Assembly: GCA_937926215.1 (NCBI GenBank)
Contig: CALEYA010000199.1
Location: 1 to 38,693 of the forward strand
From: an uncultured Croceitalea sp.
GTDB taxonomy: Bacteria; Bacteroidota; Bacteroidia; Flavobacteriales; Flavobacteriaceae
Direction of reading: 5' to 3'
DNA: 38,693 bases
Shown: positions 8,377 to 15,936 of the stretch, piece after piece
How the letters are laid out: every line of letters starts with the position of its first letter
How positions within the stretch are numbered: the stretch's first letter is position 1
Program-made: the position numbers and the translations under genes
Notes under the pieces: generated by a model
Seen by the model: only the letters and a program-made list of their open reading frames with translations
What the model was told of the DNA's origin: nothing
Database searches by the model: none

Positions 8377-10244
8377 ACCTATTAACGGTAGAGCAAATTT
8401 CAAAATCCTACGGGGAACTACAACTGTTTTCCAACATTTCCTTTGGCATCAACAAAGACCAAAAAATAGCCTTGATCGCTAAAAACGGAAGCGGTAAAAC
8501 TTCTATCCTCAACATCATTTCTGGCAAGGACAGCACAGAAACCGGAAAAGTCACCAGCAGAAAAGGGATTACCATATCATTTCTGGAACAAGAACCGGAC
8601 CTTAATCCAAACCTAACGATCGAGGAAACCATTTTTGCCTCTGGGAACGCTATTTTAAACGTAATTTCGGACTATGACGAAGCGGTGAAAAATCCGGATG
8701 ATGCCGAAGCCTATCAAGCAGCATTTGAGTCCATGGACCGCTTGAACGCTTGGGATTTTGAAACCCAATACAAGCAAATTCTTTTTAAACTCCAACTCAC
8801 GGATTTAAAACGAAAAGTAGGTGTCCTTTCCGGCGGACAAAAAAAGCGCTTGGCATTGGCCAATGCATTGATCAACAAACCGGACCTCCTTATTTTGGAC
8901 GAGCCTACCAACCATCTGGATCTGGAAATGATAGAATGGTTGGAAGCCTTCTTTAAAAAAGAGAACATTACCTTGTTTATGGTAACCCACGACCGTTTTT
9001 TCTTGGAACGTGTGTGCAATGAGATTTTAGAACTGGACAACAACCAATTGTACAGCTACAAAGGCAATTACTCCTACTACTTGGAGAAGCGGGATGCCCG
9101 TTTGGAACGCGAAGCCGTGGAGCAGCATAAAGGCAAGCTTCTTTTTAAAAAGGAATTGGAATGGATGCGCCGCCAACCAAAAGCGCGTACTACAAAATCC
9201 AAATCCCGGATAGATGATTTTTTTGATATCAAAGCCAAAGCCAGCCAGAGAAGGCAAGAGCATGAGGTACAGTTGGAGCTCAACATGGAACGCCTGGGCA
9301 GTAAAATTGTAGAGATGCACAACATTTCCAAAGCCTTTGACAAATCCGTGATGCTTTCCAAGTTTGATTATAGTTTTACCAAAGGGGAACGGGTTGGGGT
9401 CATTGGTAAAAATGGGACGGGAAAATCTACGTTTCTAAATATCCTTACCGGCAGGGAAACCGTTGATGGAGGAAAAATGGTGATTGGCGATACCGTAAAG
9501 TTTGGGTATTATACCCAAAAAGGAATACCCCAAAAGCAGGGGCAAAAAGTTATTGATGTCATCCGGGAGTTCGGGGATTTTATCCCCCTAAAAAAAGGAC
9601 GCCAGATTTCTGCCCAGCAGTTATTGGAGCGTTTCCTTTTTGACCGAAAAAAGCAATATGATTTTGTCGAAAAATTAAGCGGCGGGGAACGAAAACGCCT
9701 TTATTTGTGTACGGTTTTGATCCAAAACCCCAACTTCTTGATTTTAGATGAACCTACCAACGACTTGGATATTGTAACATTGAACGTTTTGGAAAGTTTT
9801 CTGTTGGATTTTCCCGGTTGTTTGATCGTGGTCTCCCACGACCGTTACTTTATGGATAAAATTGTGGACCATCTGTTTATATTCAAAGGCGATGGCGTTA
9901 TTGAGGATTTTCCGGGCAATTACTCCGATTACAGGGCGTACGAGAACAGTAAAGTGATGGAAGGACGTCAAGCCAAAGCCGCGGAGAAAGCCGAAAAAAC
10001 GCAGTGGAAGGAAAATGACGGCAACAAAAAATTATCATATTTAGAACAAAAGGAATATTCCAAACTGGAAAAAGAAATCCAAAAACTGGAGGTAGAAAAA
10101 AAAGAACTGCAATCCAAATTCACCGATGAAAGGCTGTCCGGGGATGACATTACCCAGCTCTCCATTACCCTTAGCGAAGTAGAACAAAAAATAGAAGCAA
10201 AGACGGAACGATGGTTTGAACTTTCTGCCATACAAGAAGGATAA
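8373..10244 (+). CDS. ABC-F family ATPase (Uup-like)
   Basis: A 623-residue soluble protein with two ABC domains and no membrane segment, typical of ABC-F proteins that act on ribosomes or, in Uup, influence DNA stability and ribosome function. Seen: first Walker A AKNGSGKT (36-43; the first Gly of the consensus is Ala), signature LSGGQ, Walker B LLILDEPTNHLD; a linker rich in Lys/Arg/Glu; second Walker A GKNGTGKST, LSGGE and FLILDEPTNDLD. A charged C-terminal coiled coil (about the last 85 residues) fits the Uup subgroup. The start chosen is the ATG overlapping the preceding stop; the open frame extends 39 codons upstream inside the DUF4105 gene, but that part has no ABC-F similarity. Confidence 0.93.
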   Translation: MNLLTVEQISKSYGELQLFSNISFGINKDQKIALIAKNGSGKTSILNIISGKDSTETGKVTSRKGITISFLEQEPDLNPNLTIEETIFASGNAILNVISDYDEAVKNPDDAEAYQAAFESMDRLNAWDFETQYKQILFKLQLTDLKRKVGVLSGGQKKRLALANALINKPDLLILDEPTNHLDLEMIEWLEAFFKKENITLFMVTHDRFFLERVCNEILELDNNQLYSYKGNYSYYLEKRDARLEREAVEQHKGKLLFKKELEWMRRQPKARTTKSKSRIDDFFDIKAKASQRRQEHEVQLELNMERLGSKIVEMHNISKAFDKSVMLSKFDYSFTKGERVGVIGKNGTGKSTFLNILTGRETVDGGKMVIGDTVKFGYYTQKGIPQKQGQKVIDVIREFGDFIPLKKGRQISAQQLLERFLFDRKKQYDFVEKLSGGERKRLYLCTVLIQNPNFLILDEPTNDLDIVTLNVLESFLLDFPGCLIVVSHDRYFMDKIVDHLFIFKGDGVIEDFPGNYSDYRAYENSKVMEGRQAKAAEKAEKTQWKENDGNKKLSYLEQKEYSKLEKEIQKLEVEKKELQSKFTDERLSGDDITQLSITLSEVEQKIEAKTERWFELSAIQEG

Positions 10245-10290
10245 AAATCGCTCCACAATAAGCAAAACAGACTTTTTACCGTGACCGCAC

Positions 10291-10791
10291 ATGCTTTCTA
10301 AATATCTAAAATACCCGGCATTCTGGTTAAAAAGTAGCAACCAGCATGGTGTTCATTCACCATTCGTGTACCAATGGGTAACAAAATGTCTGTATGCAAA
10401 ACCCAAACTGGGTGCTAACAAGACCCAAAACCTAGTTTTACAAAGCATAGCCTATTTTGGGTTTACCAACTTAAAAATCATTGGAAATACGGTATTACTT
10501 GGCCAAATCAAAAAAGAGGTTCCATGGTCAAGTTTTACTATAAAACCCTTGGATTTCTTGTTTTTGGAACATCCGGACTGGGAGGAAATTAGCAGTAAGC
10601 TGCATGGGGCAGGTCTGCATAACAACACCATGATCGTCATCAATAATATCCACGCTAACACCAAAAATGAAGCCTTATGGCAACACTTGCTGGGGAAAAC
10701 GGTTTTTACCGTGAGTATAGACTTGTTCCACTGTGGTGTTCTATTTCTGAGAAAGGAGCAGGAAAAAGAGCATTTTACCATTCGGATTTAA
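10291..10791 (+). CDS. Shrunken class I methyltransferase-like protein, probably non-catalytic
   Basis: A 166-residue protein. Its two ends resemble a family of about 240-residue flavobacterial SAM-dependent methyltransferases: the N-terminus has the NQHGVHSPFVYQWVTKC-type stretch (residues 17-33), and the C-terminus has the closing strand pattern VSIDLFHCGVLFLRKEQ followed by KEHFTIRI. The middle, where such proteins carry the glycine-rich SAM-binding loop (an LEIGTSLG-type motif) and the following acidic residue, is shortened to LKIIGNTVLLG and lacks the usual glycine pattern. I infer loss of methyltransferase activity or a structural paralogue; the family resemblance is from memory. No frame disruption is seen and the gene looks maintained. 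It follows the ABC-F gene by 46 bases, possibly in the same operon. Confidence 0.7.
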   Translation: MLSKYLKYPAFWLKSSNQHGVHSPFVYQWVTKCLYAKPKLGANKTQNLVLQSIAYFGFTNLKIIGNTVLLGQIKKEVPWSSFTIKPLDFLFLEHPDWEEISSKLHGAGLHNNTMIVINNIHANTKNEALWQHLLGKTVFTVSIDLFHCGVLFLRKEQEKEHFTIRI

Positions 10792-10815
10792 TAAACTAAC
10801 TTGGGGTTAAACAAT

Positions 10816-10968
10816 ATGAAGATGGATACTATCACATTTTATCTTTTGGGCGTTTTGATCGTGATTTACCTCGTCATTCTTGCAAAGAACAAAAGGGGTA
10901 AAAGAGAACGACGGTCGCGTAAGTTTATGGATGGAAAAAAAAGGCATTCGGACAAAAGCGATAGGTAG
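10816..10968 (+). CDS. Small single-span membrane protein
   Basis: A 50-residue reading frame starting at the ATG 24 bases after the previous stop. Seen: a hydrophobic helix (about residues 7-23, FYLLGVLIVIYLVILAK) followed by a strongly basic tail (KNKRGKRERRSRKF and on to the end). The topology, N-terminus out and basic tail in the cytoplasm, follows the positive-inside rule. I do not recognise a named family. The compact spacing and the clean hydrophobic/basic division argue for a real gene, but its small size leaves doubt. Confidence 0.6.
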   Translation: MKMDTITFYLLGVLIVIYLVILAKNKRGKRERRSRKFMDGKKRHSDKSDR

Positions 10969-11053
10969 ACGGATATGTCTTCGTCTATTAGGAAATAAAC
11001 CAAAGTTAAAAAGTAAAGTATTCTTTAAATAAAAAATTTAAGTGACCAAGTTT

Positions 11054-11248
11054 ATGGATAAAATCAAAATATTAGAAACTGTCGCCATAATTCTTGTTTT
11101 AATCGGATTTGTGTCTTTTTTATCCCAAAAATTCTTTTTCATCGAAACACTTAGAAATGCGTATGGATTAGGTGATTTCTTTCAAGTGGTAGGTTTGATT
11201 CTCATTTATGTTGCTTTCCGTCAAAAAAGAAAATCGGAACTAAAATGA
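11054..11248 (+). CDS. Small two-span membrane protein
   Basis: A 64-residue protein from the ATG at 11054 (a GTG 12 bases upstream would add four residues). Seen: two hydrophobic stretches, about 8-27 (ETVAIILVLIGFVSFLSQKF) and 38-55 (ending VVGLILIYVAF), joined by a short loop with RNAYG, and a basic C-terminus. No family is recognised. It lies alone between the 50-residue membrane protein and the cobalamin adenosyltransferase, with 85 and 125 bases of apparently non-coding DNA on each side. Probably an integral inner-membrane protein of unknown role. Confidence 0.6.
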   Translation: MDKIKILETVAIILVLIGFVSFLSQKFFFIETLRNAYGLGDFFQVVGLILIYVAFRQKRKSELK

Positions 11249-11348
11249 CTTTACAAATTAAAGTAGAAACTTCAAAAACTTGCATAAGTCCAAGGGTAGA
11301 AAACAGAAACAACCACATTTATGCAATCCCATACTATCTTAGCCAATT

Positions 11349-11369
11349 ACTACTGACTACTGAGTACTG
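11349..11369 (+). repeat. Three tandem heptamers just upstream of the adenosyltransferase gene
   Basis: ACTACTG, ACTACTG and AGTACTG follow one another without gap, ending four bases before the ATG at 11374. The array occupies the place of the ribosome-binding region. The repeat number could vary by slippage; any effect on expression is inference. Confidence 0.6.
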
Positions 11370-11373
11370 AAAA

Positions 11374-11931
11374 ATGAAAATATATACCAAAACAGGCGAC
11401 AAGGCCACAACAGCATTATTTACGGGAAAACGTGTGCCCAAACACCATATCCGGATTGAAAGTTACGGTACCGTAGATGAACTCAATTCTTTTTTAGGCT
11501 TGATCCGGGATCAAAATTTTGATTCGCATTATAAAGAAATGCTGGCCAAGATCCAAAACAAACTCTTTACCGTTGGAGCTATACTGGCCACGGAACCCTC
11601 CAAGGACAACCGCTTAAAAATACCTCGAATCCAAGAGGAGGATATTACCTTATTGGAACAGGAAATGGACCAAATGAATACCCAATTACCCGAAATGACA
11701 CATTTTATACTACCGGGTGGCCATACCACCGTGTCATACTGTCACGTGGCACGAACGGTGTGCAGGCGGGCAGAGCGAATGATCTCTTATCTACATGAGG
11801 AAGAACCTGTTCCAGAAGGCGTTTTAAAATATATGAATAGGCTATCCGACTATATTTTTGTCTTGGCACGAAAGTTGTCAAAAGATTTGGAAGCCGAAGA
11901 GGTCAAATGGATTCCTGAAAAAATGGACTAA
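11374..11931 (+). CDS. Cob(I)yrinic acid a,c-diamide adenosyltransferase, PduO type
   Basis: Transfers the adenosyl group of ATP to cob(I)alamin to make adenosylcobalamin; cytoplasmic trimer. Seen: 185 residues, the N-terminal ATP-binding signature TKTGDK (5-10), RIESYGTVDELNSFLG, FILPGG, and the helix CRRAER, all typical of the PduO family. Odd: the glycine normally following GDK is Ala11 (KATT), a change inside the nucleotide loop. In flavobacteria the product coenzyme mainly serves methylmalonyl-CoA mutase, whose chaperone MeaB is also encoded in this window (27446-28483), though the mutase itself is not. Three tandem heptamers lie directly upstream of the start. Confidence 0.93.
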   Translation: MKIYTKTGDKATTALFTGKRVPKHHIRIESYGTVDELNSFLGLIRDQNFDSHYKEMLAKIQNKLFTVGAILATEPSKDNRLKIPRIQEEDITLLEQEMDQMNTQLPEMTHFILPGGHTTVSYCHVARTVCRRAERMISYLHEEEPVPEGVLKYMNRLSDYIFVLARKLSKDLEAEEVKWIPEKMD

Positions 11932-11999
11932 TAATTCCACTGTTTTAGCGTTACAGTTGTAGTAAAGTCAAAATAATTTTTAAAAAATCAAGAATTTGC

Positions 12000-12029
12000 T
12001 TGGCTAATTGGCTTTAAAAATTATTTTTG
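12000..12029 (+). promoter_or_regulatory. Bacteroidota-type promoter of the DUF2795 gene
   Basis: TTG at 12000-12002, a 19-base spacer, then TATTTTTG at 12022-12029, a full match to the -33 TTG / -7 TAnnTTTG consensus. It lies 27 bases before the ATG at 12057. Confidence 0.65.
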
Positions 12030-12056
12030 CAAAACATTTAAAATCAAACCATTACT

Positions 12057-12281
12057 ATGTACTGGACATTAGAATTAGCCTCATACTTAAGTGATGCACC
12101 CTGGCCCGCCACCAAGGACGAGTTGATAGATTACGCCATCCGTACCGGAGCACCGTTGGAAGTTGTTGAAAACTTACAATCCATGGAAGAAGAAGGTGGA
12201 GAAATTTATGAGTCGATTGAAGAGATTTGGCCGGATTATCCCACGGAGGAAGATTATCTCTGGAACGAAGACGAGTATTAA
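12057..12281 (+). CDS. DUF2795 domain-containing small protein
   Basis: A 74-residue, strongly acidic protein. Seen: SYLSDAPWPATKDELIDYAI near the N-terminus (residues 9-28), the core of DUF2795, followed by an ELQS-like helix and a very acidic C-terminus rich in Glu, Asp, Tyr and Trp. The function is unknown; the DUF2795 core resembles a small helical fold sometimes compared with nucleic-acid-associated domains, but no binding residues can be pointed out. The gene has its own consensus promoter (12000-12029) and intrinsic terminator (12308-12330), so it is a single-gene transcription unit, perhaps highly expressed. Confidence 0.85.
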   Translation: MYWTLELASYLSDAPWPATKDELIDYAIRTGAPLEVVENLQSMEEEGGEIYESIEEIWPDYPTEEDYLWNEDEY

Positions 12282-12307
12282 AAACAAATTATACAACAAC
12301 ACTAAAG

Positions 12308-12330
12308 GCCTCATGTTTGAGGCTTTTTTT
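12308..12330 (+). terminator. Intrinsic terminator after the DUF2795 gene
   Basis: Stem GCCTCA / TGAGGC with a 4-base TGTT loop, followed by seven T residues. It lies 27 bases after the stop codon. Confidence 0.85.
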
Positions 12331-12333
12331 ATG

Positions 12334-12341
12334 TAATTTTG
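12334..12341 (+). promoter_or_regulatory. Putative -7 element of secA
   Basis: TAATTTTG fits TAnnTTTG and begins four bases after the preceding terminator, 75 bases before the secA start. The nearest upstream TTTG lies only 14 bases away within the terminator stem, so the -33 element is uncertain. Confidence 0.4.
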
Positions 12342-12415
12342 GCAGCTATTAAAGCTACATATCCTTGTATTGCACAATGGAACAGCTTTTGATGCATCAA
12401 ACAAAAAAATACCCA

Positions 12416-15400
12416 ATGAGTTTTATAAATTCAGTTTTAAAGGTTTTTGTAGGGGATAAATCCGAGAAGGATGTAAAATCCATGCAGCCTTTGGTGAAAA
12501 AAGTGAAATCTTTTGAGCAAGAATTGGAATCCATTAGCAATGATGCCTTGCGGGAAAAAACCCAATTTTTCAAGACCAAAATAGCAGAGGCCTGCAAAGA
12601 CAAGAATGCCAAGATAGAAGAATTAAAAGCAGAAGTAGAGGCCTCTACGGATATTGATAGAAATGAGGAAATCTACGGGGAAATAGATAAGCTTAATGAG
12701 GAAGCCTATAAAATTGCTGAAGATATCCTGAACGATATCCTGCCGGAAGCCTTTGCCGTAGTAAAGGAAACCGCAAAACGTTTTGCCAATAATGAAACCT
12801 TGGCCGTTACCGCATCGGAATTCGATAGGGCCTTATCTGGCGACGCCGATTATGTGACCTTGGAAGGTGACCAGGCAATTTGGAGGAATTCTTGGGATGC
12901 CGCCGGTAAAGAGGTGACTTGGGATATGGTCCACTATGACGTACAGCTTATTGGGGGTATTGCATTGCACCAAGGTAAAATAGCGGAGATGCATACGGGG
13001 GAAGGAAAGACCCTTGTAGCTACCCTACCGCTCTACTTGAACGCTTTATCCGGCAAAGGTGCCCATTTGGTAACCGTAAACGATTATCTAGCAAAAAGGG
13101 ATAGTGCTTGGATGGCCCCTATTTTTGAGTTCCATGGCCTATCCGTAGATTGTATAGACAAACACCAACCCAATTCCGATGGCCGTCGTAAGGCGTACAA
13201 TGCAGATATCACCTATGGCACCAATAACGAATTTGGTTTTGACTACCTAAGGGACAATATGGCACATACGCCCAAGGATTTGGTGCAACGCCCCCATCAT
13301 TACTCCATTGTGGATGAGGTAGATTCCGTTTTGGTTGATGATGCCAGAACGCCCCTCATTATTTCTGGGCCCGTTCCAGAAGGGGATCGCCATGAGTTCA
13401 ATGAGCTAAAGCCCAAAGTGAACGATATTGTACAGAAACAACGCCAGCACCTTACCGGGGTTTTGGCCGAGGCCAAAAAACTAATTAAAGAGGGCGATAC
13501 CAAAGAAGGTGGTTTTCTTTTATTACGTGTCTACCGCGGTCTGCCAAAAAACAAGGCACTCATCAAGTTTTTAAGTGAAGAGGGTGTCAAGCAGTTGTTG
13601 CAAAAGACAGAGAACTTCTACATGCAGGACAACAATAGGGAAATGCCCAAAGTGGATGAGGACCTCTTGTTCACCATAGAAGAGAAGAACAATCAGATAG
13701 AACTGACGGATAAGGGAATCGAATACATCTCTGGCGACCAAGACAGGGATTTCTTTGTGATGCCGGATATTGGCGGGGAGATTGCCAAAATTGAAAGTCA
13801 AGCTCTTGAAATTGAAAAAGAAGCCGAACTTAAGGAAAAGCTTTTTAAGGAATTTGCGGTAAAAAGCGAGCGCATCCATACCATGAGCCAATTGTTAAAG
13901 GCCTATACCCTTTTTGAAAAGGATGTGGAGTACGTGGTCATGGAAAATAAGGTAATGATCGTTGATGAGCAAACGGGTCGTATTATGGACGGCCGTCGTT
14001 ATTCGGACGGATTGCATCAGGCTATCGAGGCCAAGGAAAATGTAAAGATTGAGGCCTTGACCCAAACCTTCGCGACCATTACGTTGCAAAACTACTTTAG
14101 AATGTACAACAAACTGTCCGGAATGACAGGTACCGCGGTAACGGAAGCTGGGGAGTTTTGGGAAATTTATAAATTGGATGTGGTGGAAATCCCTACCAAT
14201 AGGCCTATTGCCCGTGACGACCGCCAAGATTTGATTTACAAGACCAAGCGGGAAAAATACAACGCTATTATTGACGAGGTTACCCAGCTTTCAAAAGCAG
14301 GGAGGCCCGTTTTGATCGGTACGACTTCGGTAGAGATATCCGAGTTGCTATCCAAGTTATTGAGCGTACGTAAAATTCCGCATAACGTATTGAATGCAAA
14401 GCTGCATAAGAAAGAGGCGGATGTAGTAGCGGAAGCTGGCCAAGGCGGCATAGTGACCATTGCTACCAATATGGCCGGTAGGGGTACGGATATTAAACTG
14501 TCCGATGAAGTAAAAGCAGCAGGTGGTCTGGCCATTGTAGGTACCGAACGCCATGACTCTAGACGGGTAGATAGACAGCTTAGGGGTCGTTCTGGGCGTC
14601 AGGGAGATCCAGGAAGTTCGCAATTCTATGTTTCTTTAGAAGATAATTTAATGCGTCTCTTTGGCTCTGACAGGGTAGCTAAAATGATGGATCGCATGGG
14701 ATTGGAAGAAGGGGAAGTCATCCAACATTCCATGATGACCAAATCCATAGAGCGCGCGCAAAAGAAAGTGGAAGAAAACAACTTTGGTATCCGTAAAAGG
14801 CTGTTGGAGTATGATGACGTGATGAATGCCCAACGGGAAGTGGTCTACAAAAGAAGACGCCATGCCATCCAAGGTGAACGCCTAAAAGTGGACATCGCCA
14901 ATATGATTTATGATACTTGCGAAGTTATATCCGAAACCAATAAAGCGGCGGACGATTTTAAAAACTTTGAGTTTGAATTAATCAAGTATTTCTCCATTAC
15001 CGCACCTTTGCCCGAAGAGGAATTTTCAAAACTTACGTTTCAGGAAATTGCCAATAAGGTATACAAAGTAGCCTATGACCATTACTTGGAAAAAATGGAG
15101 CGCAACGCTACAACAGCGTTCCCGGTGATAAAGAATGTTTATGAAAACGAATCCAATAAGTTTGAGCGTATTGTAGTTCCTTTTACGGATGGCGTAAAAT
15201 CCTTAAATGTGGTCACCAACCTCAAGGGGGCCTATGAGAGTAATGGCAAGCAGTTGATCAATGACTTTGAAAAGAACATTACCCTTGCCATTATTGATGA
15301 TTCTTGGAAAACGCACTTGCGCAAGATGGATGAGTTAAAGCAGTCCGTACAGCTTGCAGTACATGAGCAAAAGGATCCTTTATTGATTTATAAGTTTGAA

Positions 15401-15778
15401 GCCTTTGAACTTTTTAAGAGTATGATCGATAAAGTAAACAAGGAAGTCATCTCTTTTCTATTTAAAGGGGAACTGCCTTCGGACAACTCCAATCAAGTAC
15501 AAGCGGCAAGTTCCGTAAGAAGGCCAAAAGAGAAACTACAGACCTCCAAAGAGGAAATTCCAAATAGTGATGAGCTTGCCGCCCAAAGCCGTGCGGCCGG
15601 ACAAACACAAGGGCAACGCCCACAAAAAACGGAAACCATTATTAGGGAACGTCCAAAAATTGGAAGGAACGAGCGGGTGACCATTAAAAATGTGATGTCC
15701 GGGGAAAGTAAAACGGTAAAATTCAAACAAGCGGAGCCCCTAATCGATCGTGGGGAGTGGGTTTTGATTGAAGATTAA
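12416..15778 (+). CDS. secA: Preprotein translocase ATPase SecA
   Basis: The motor of the Sec export pathway, acting at SecYEG. Seen: 1120 residues from the ATG at 12416 (MSFINSVLKVFVGDKSEKDV matches Bacteroidota SecA; the open frame runs 17 codons further up without family similarity). Walker A MHTGEGKT is at 192-199, DEVDS at 300-304, with VDDARTPLIISG and later NMAGRGTDIKL and GRSGRQGDPG helicase motifs. It is about 200 residues longer than E. coli SecA because of insertions, as is usual in this phylum. The C-terminus ends KFKQAEPLIDRGEWVLIED and has no CxCx8C/H zinc motif, so the SecB/phospholipid-binding tail of proteobacterial SecA is absent. Followed by a strong terminator. Confidence 0.97.
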   Translation: MSFINSVLKVFVGDKSEKDVKSMQPLVKKVKSFEQELESISNDALREKTQFFKTKIAEACKDKNAKIEELKAEVEASTDIDRNEEIYGEIDKLNEEAYKIAEDILNDILPEAFAVVKETAKRFANNETLAVTASEFDRALSGDADYVTLEGDQAIWRNSWDAAGKEVTWDMVHYDVQLIGGIALHQGKIAEMHTGEGKTLVATLPLYLNALSGKGAHLVTVNDYLAKRDSAWMAPIFEFHGLSVDCIDKHQPNSDGRRKAYNADITYGTNNEFGFDYLRDNMAHTPKDLVQRPHHYSIVDEVDSVLVDDARTPLIISGPVPEGDRHEFNELKPKVNDIVQKQRQHLTGVLAEAKKLIKEGDTKEGGFLLLRVYRGLPKNKALIKFLSEEGVKQLLQKTENFYMQDNNREMPKVDEDLLFTIEEKNNQIELTDKGIEYISGDQDRDFFVMPDIGGEIAKIESQALEIEKEAELKEKLFKEFAVKSERIHTMSQLLKAYTLFEKDVEYVVMENKVMIVDEQTGRIMDGRRYSDGLHQAIEAKENVKIEALTQTFATITLQNYFRMYNKLSGMTGTAVTEAGEFWEIYKLDVVEIPTNRPIARDDRQDLIYKTKREKYNAIIDEVTQLSKAGRPVLIGTTSVEISELLSKLLSVRKIPHNVLNAKLHKKEADVVAEAGQGGIVTIATNMAGRGTDIKLSDEVKAAGGLAIVGTERHDSRRVDRQLRGRSGRQGDPGSSQFYVSLEDNLMRLFGSDRVAKMMDRMGLEEGEVIQHSMMTKSIERAQKKVEENNFGIRKRLLEYDDVMNAQREVVYKRRRHAIQGERLKVDIANMIYDTCEVISETNKAADDFKNFEFELIKYFSITAPLPEEEFSKLTFQEIANKVYKVAYDHYLEKMERNATTAFPVIKNVYENESNKFERIVVPFTDGVKSLNVVTNLKGAYESNGKQLINDFEKNITLAIIDDSWKTHLRKMDELKQSVQLAVHEQKDPLLIYKFEAFELFKSMIDKVNKEVISFLFKGELPSDNSNQVQAASSVRRPKEKLQTSKEEIPNSDELAAQSRAAGQTQGQRPQKTETIIRERPKIGRNERVTIKNVMSGESKTVKFKQAEPLIDRGEWVLIED

Positions 15779-15803
15779 TCGTACACTACATATAAGTTAA
15801 AGA

Positions 15804-15834
15804 AACGGGGGCATTATTTAGGCCCCCGTTTTTT
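15804..15834 (+). terminator. Strong intrinsic terminator after secA
   Basis: A perfect 9-base stem AACGGGGGC / GCCCCCGTT with a 9-base loop, followed by a run of T (15829-15834). It lies 25 bases after the secA stop. Confidence 0.93.
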
Positions 15835-15936
15835 GATTATGTAACAAAACATATTTAGATTTACGTGTGAGAACACCCCTGAATACGGCCTTTGAATAAT
15901 TTTTGGGCCGTTTAATAGCATAACCGTAGCGCATAC

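Noticed and set aside
10291-10791. Methyltransferase-like gene as a frameshifted pseudogene
   Set aside because: One uninterrupted frame carries both recognisable ends, so the loss is an in-frame shortening, not a break that I can see.
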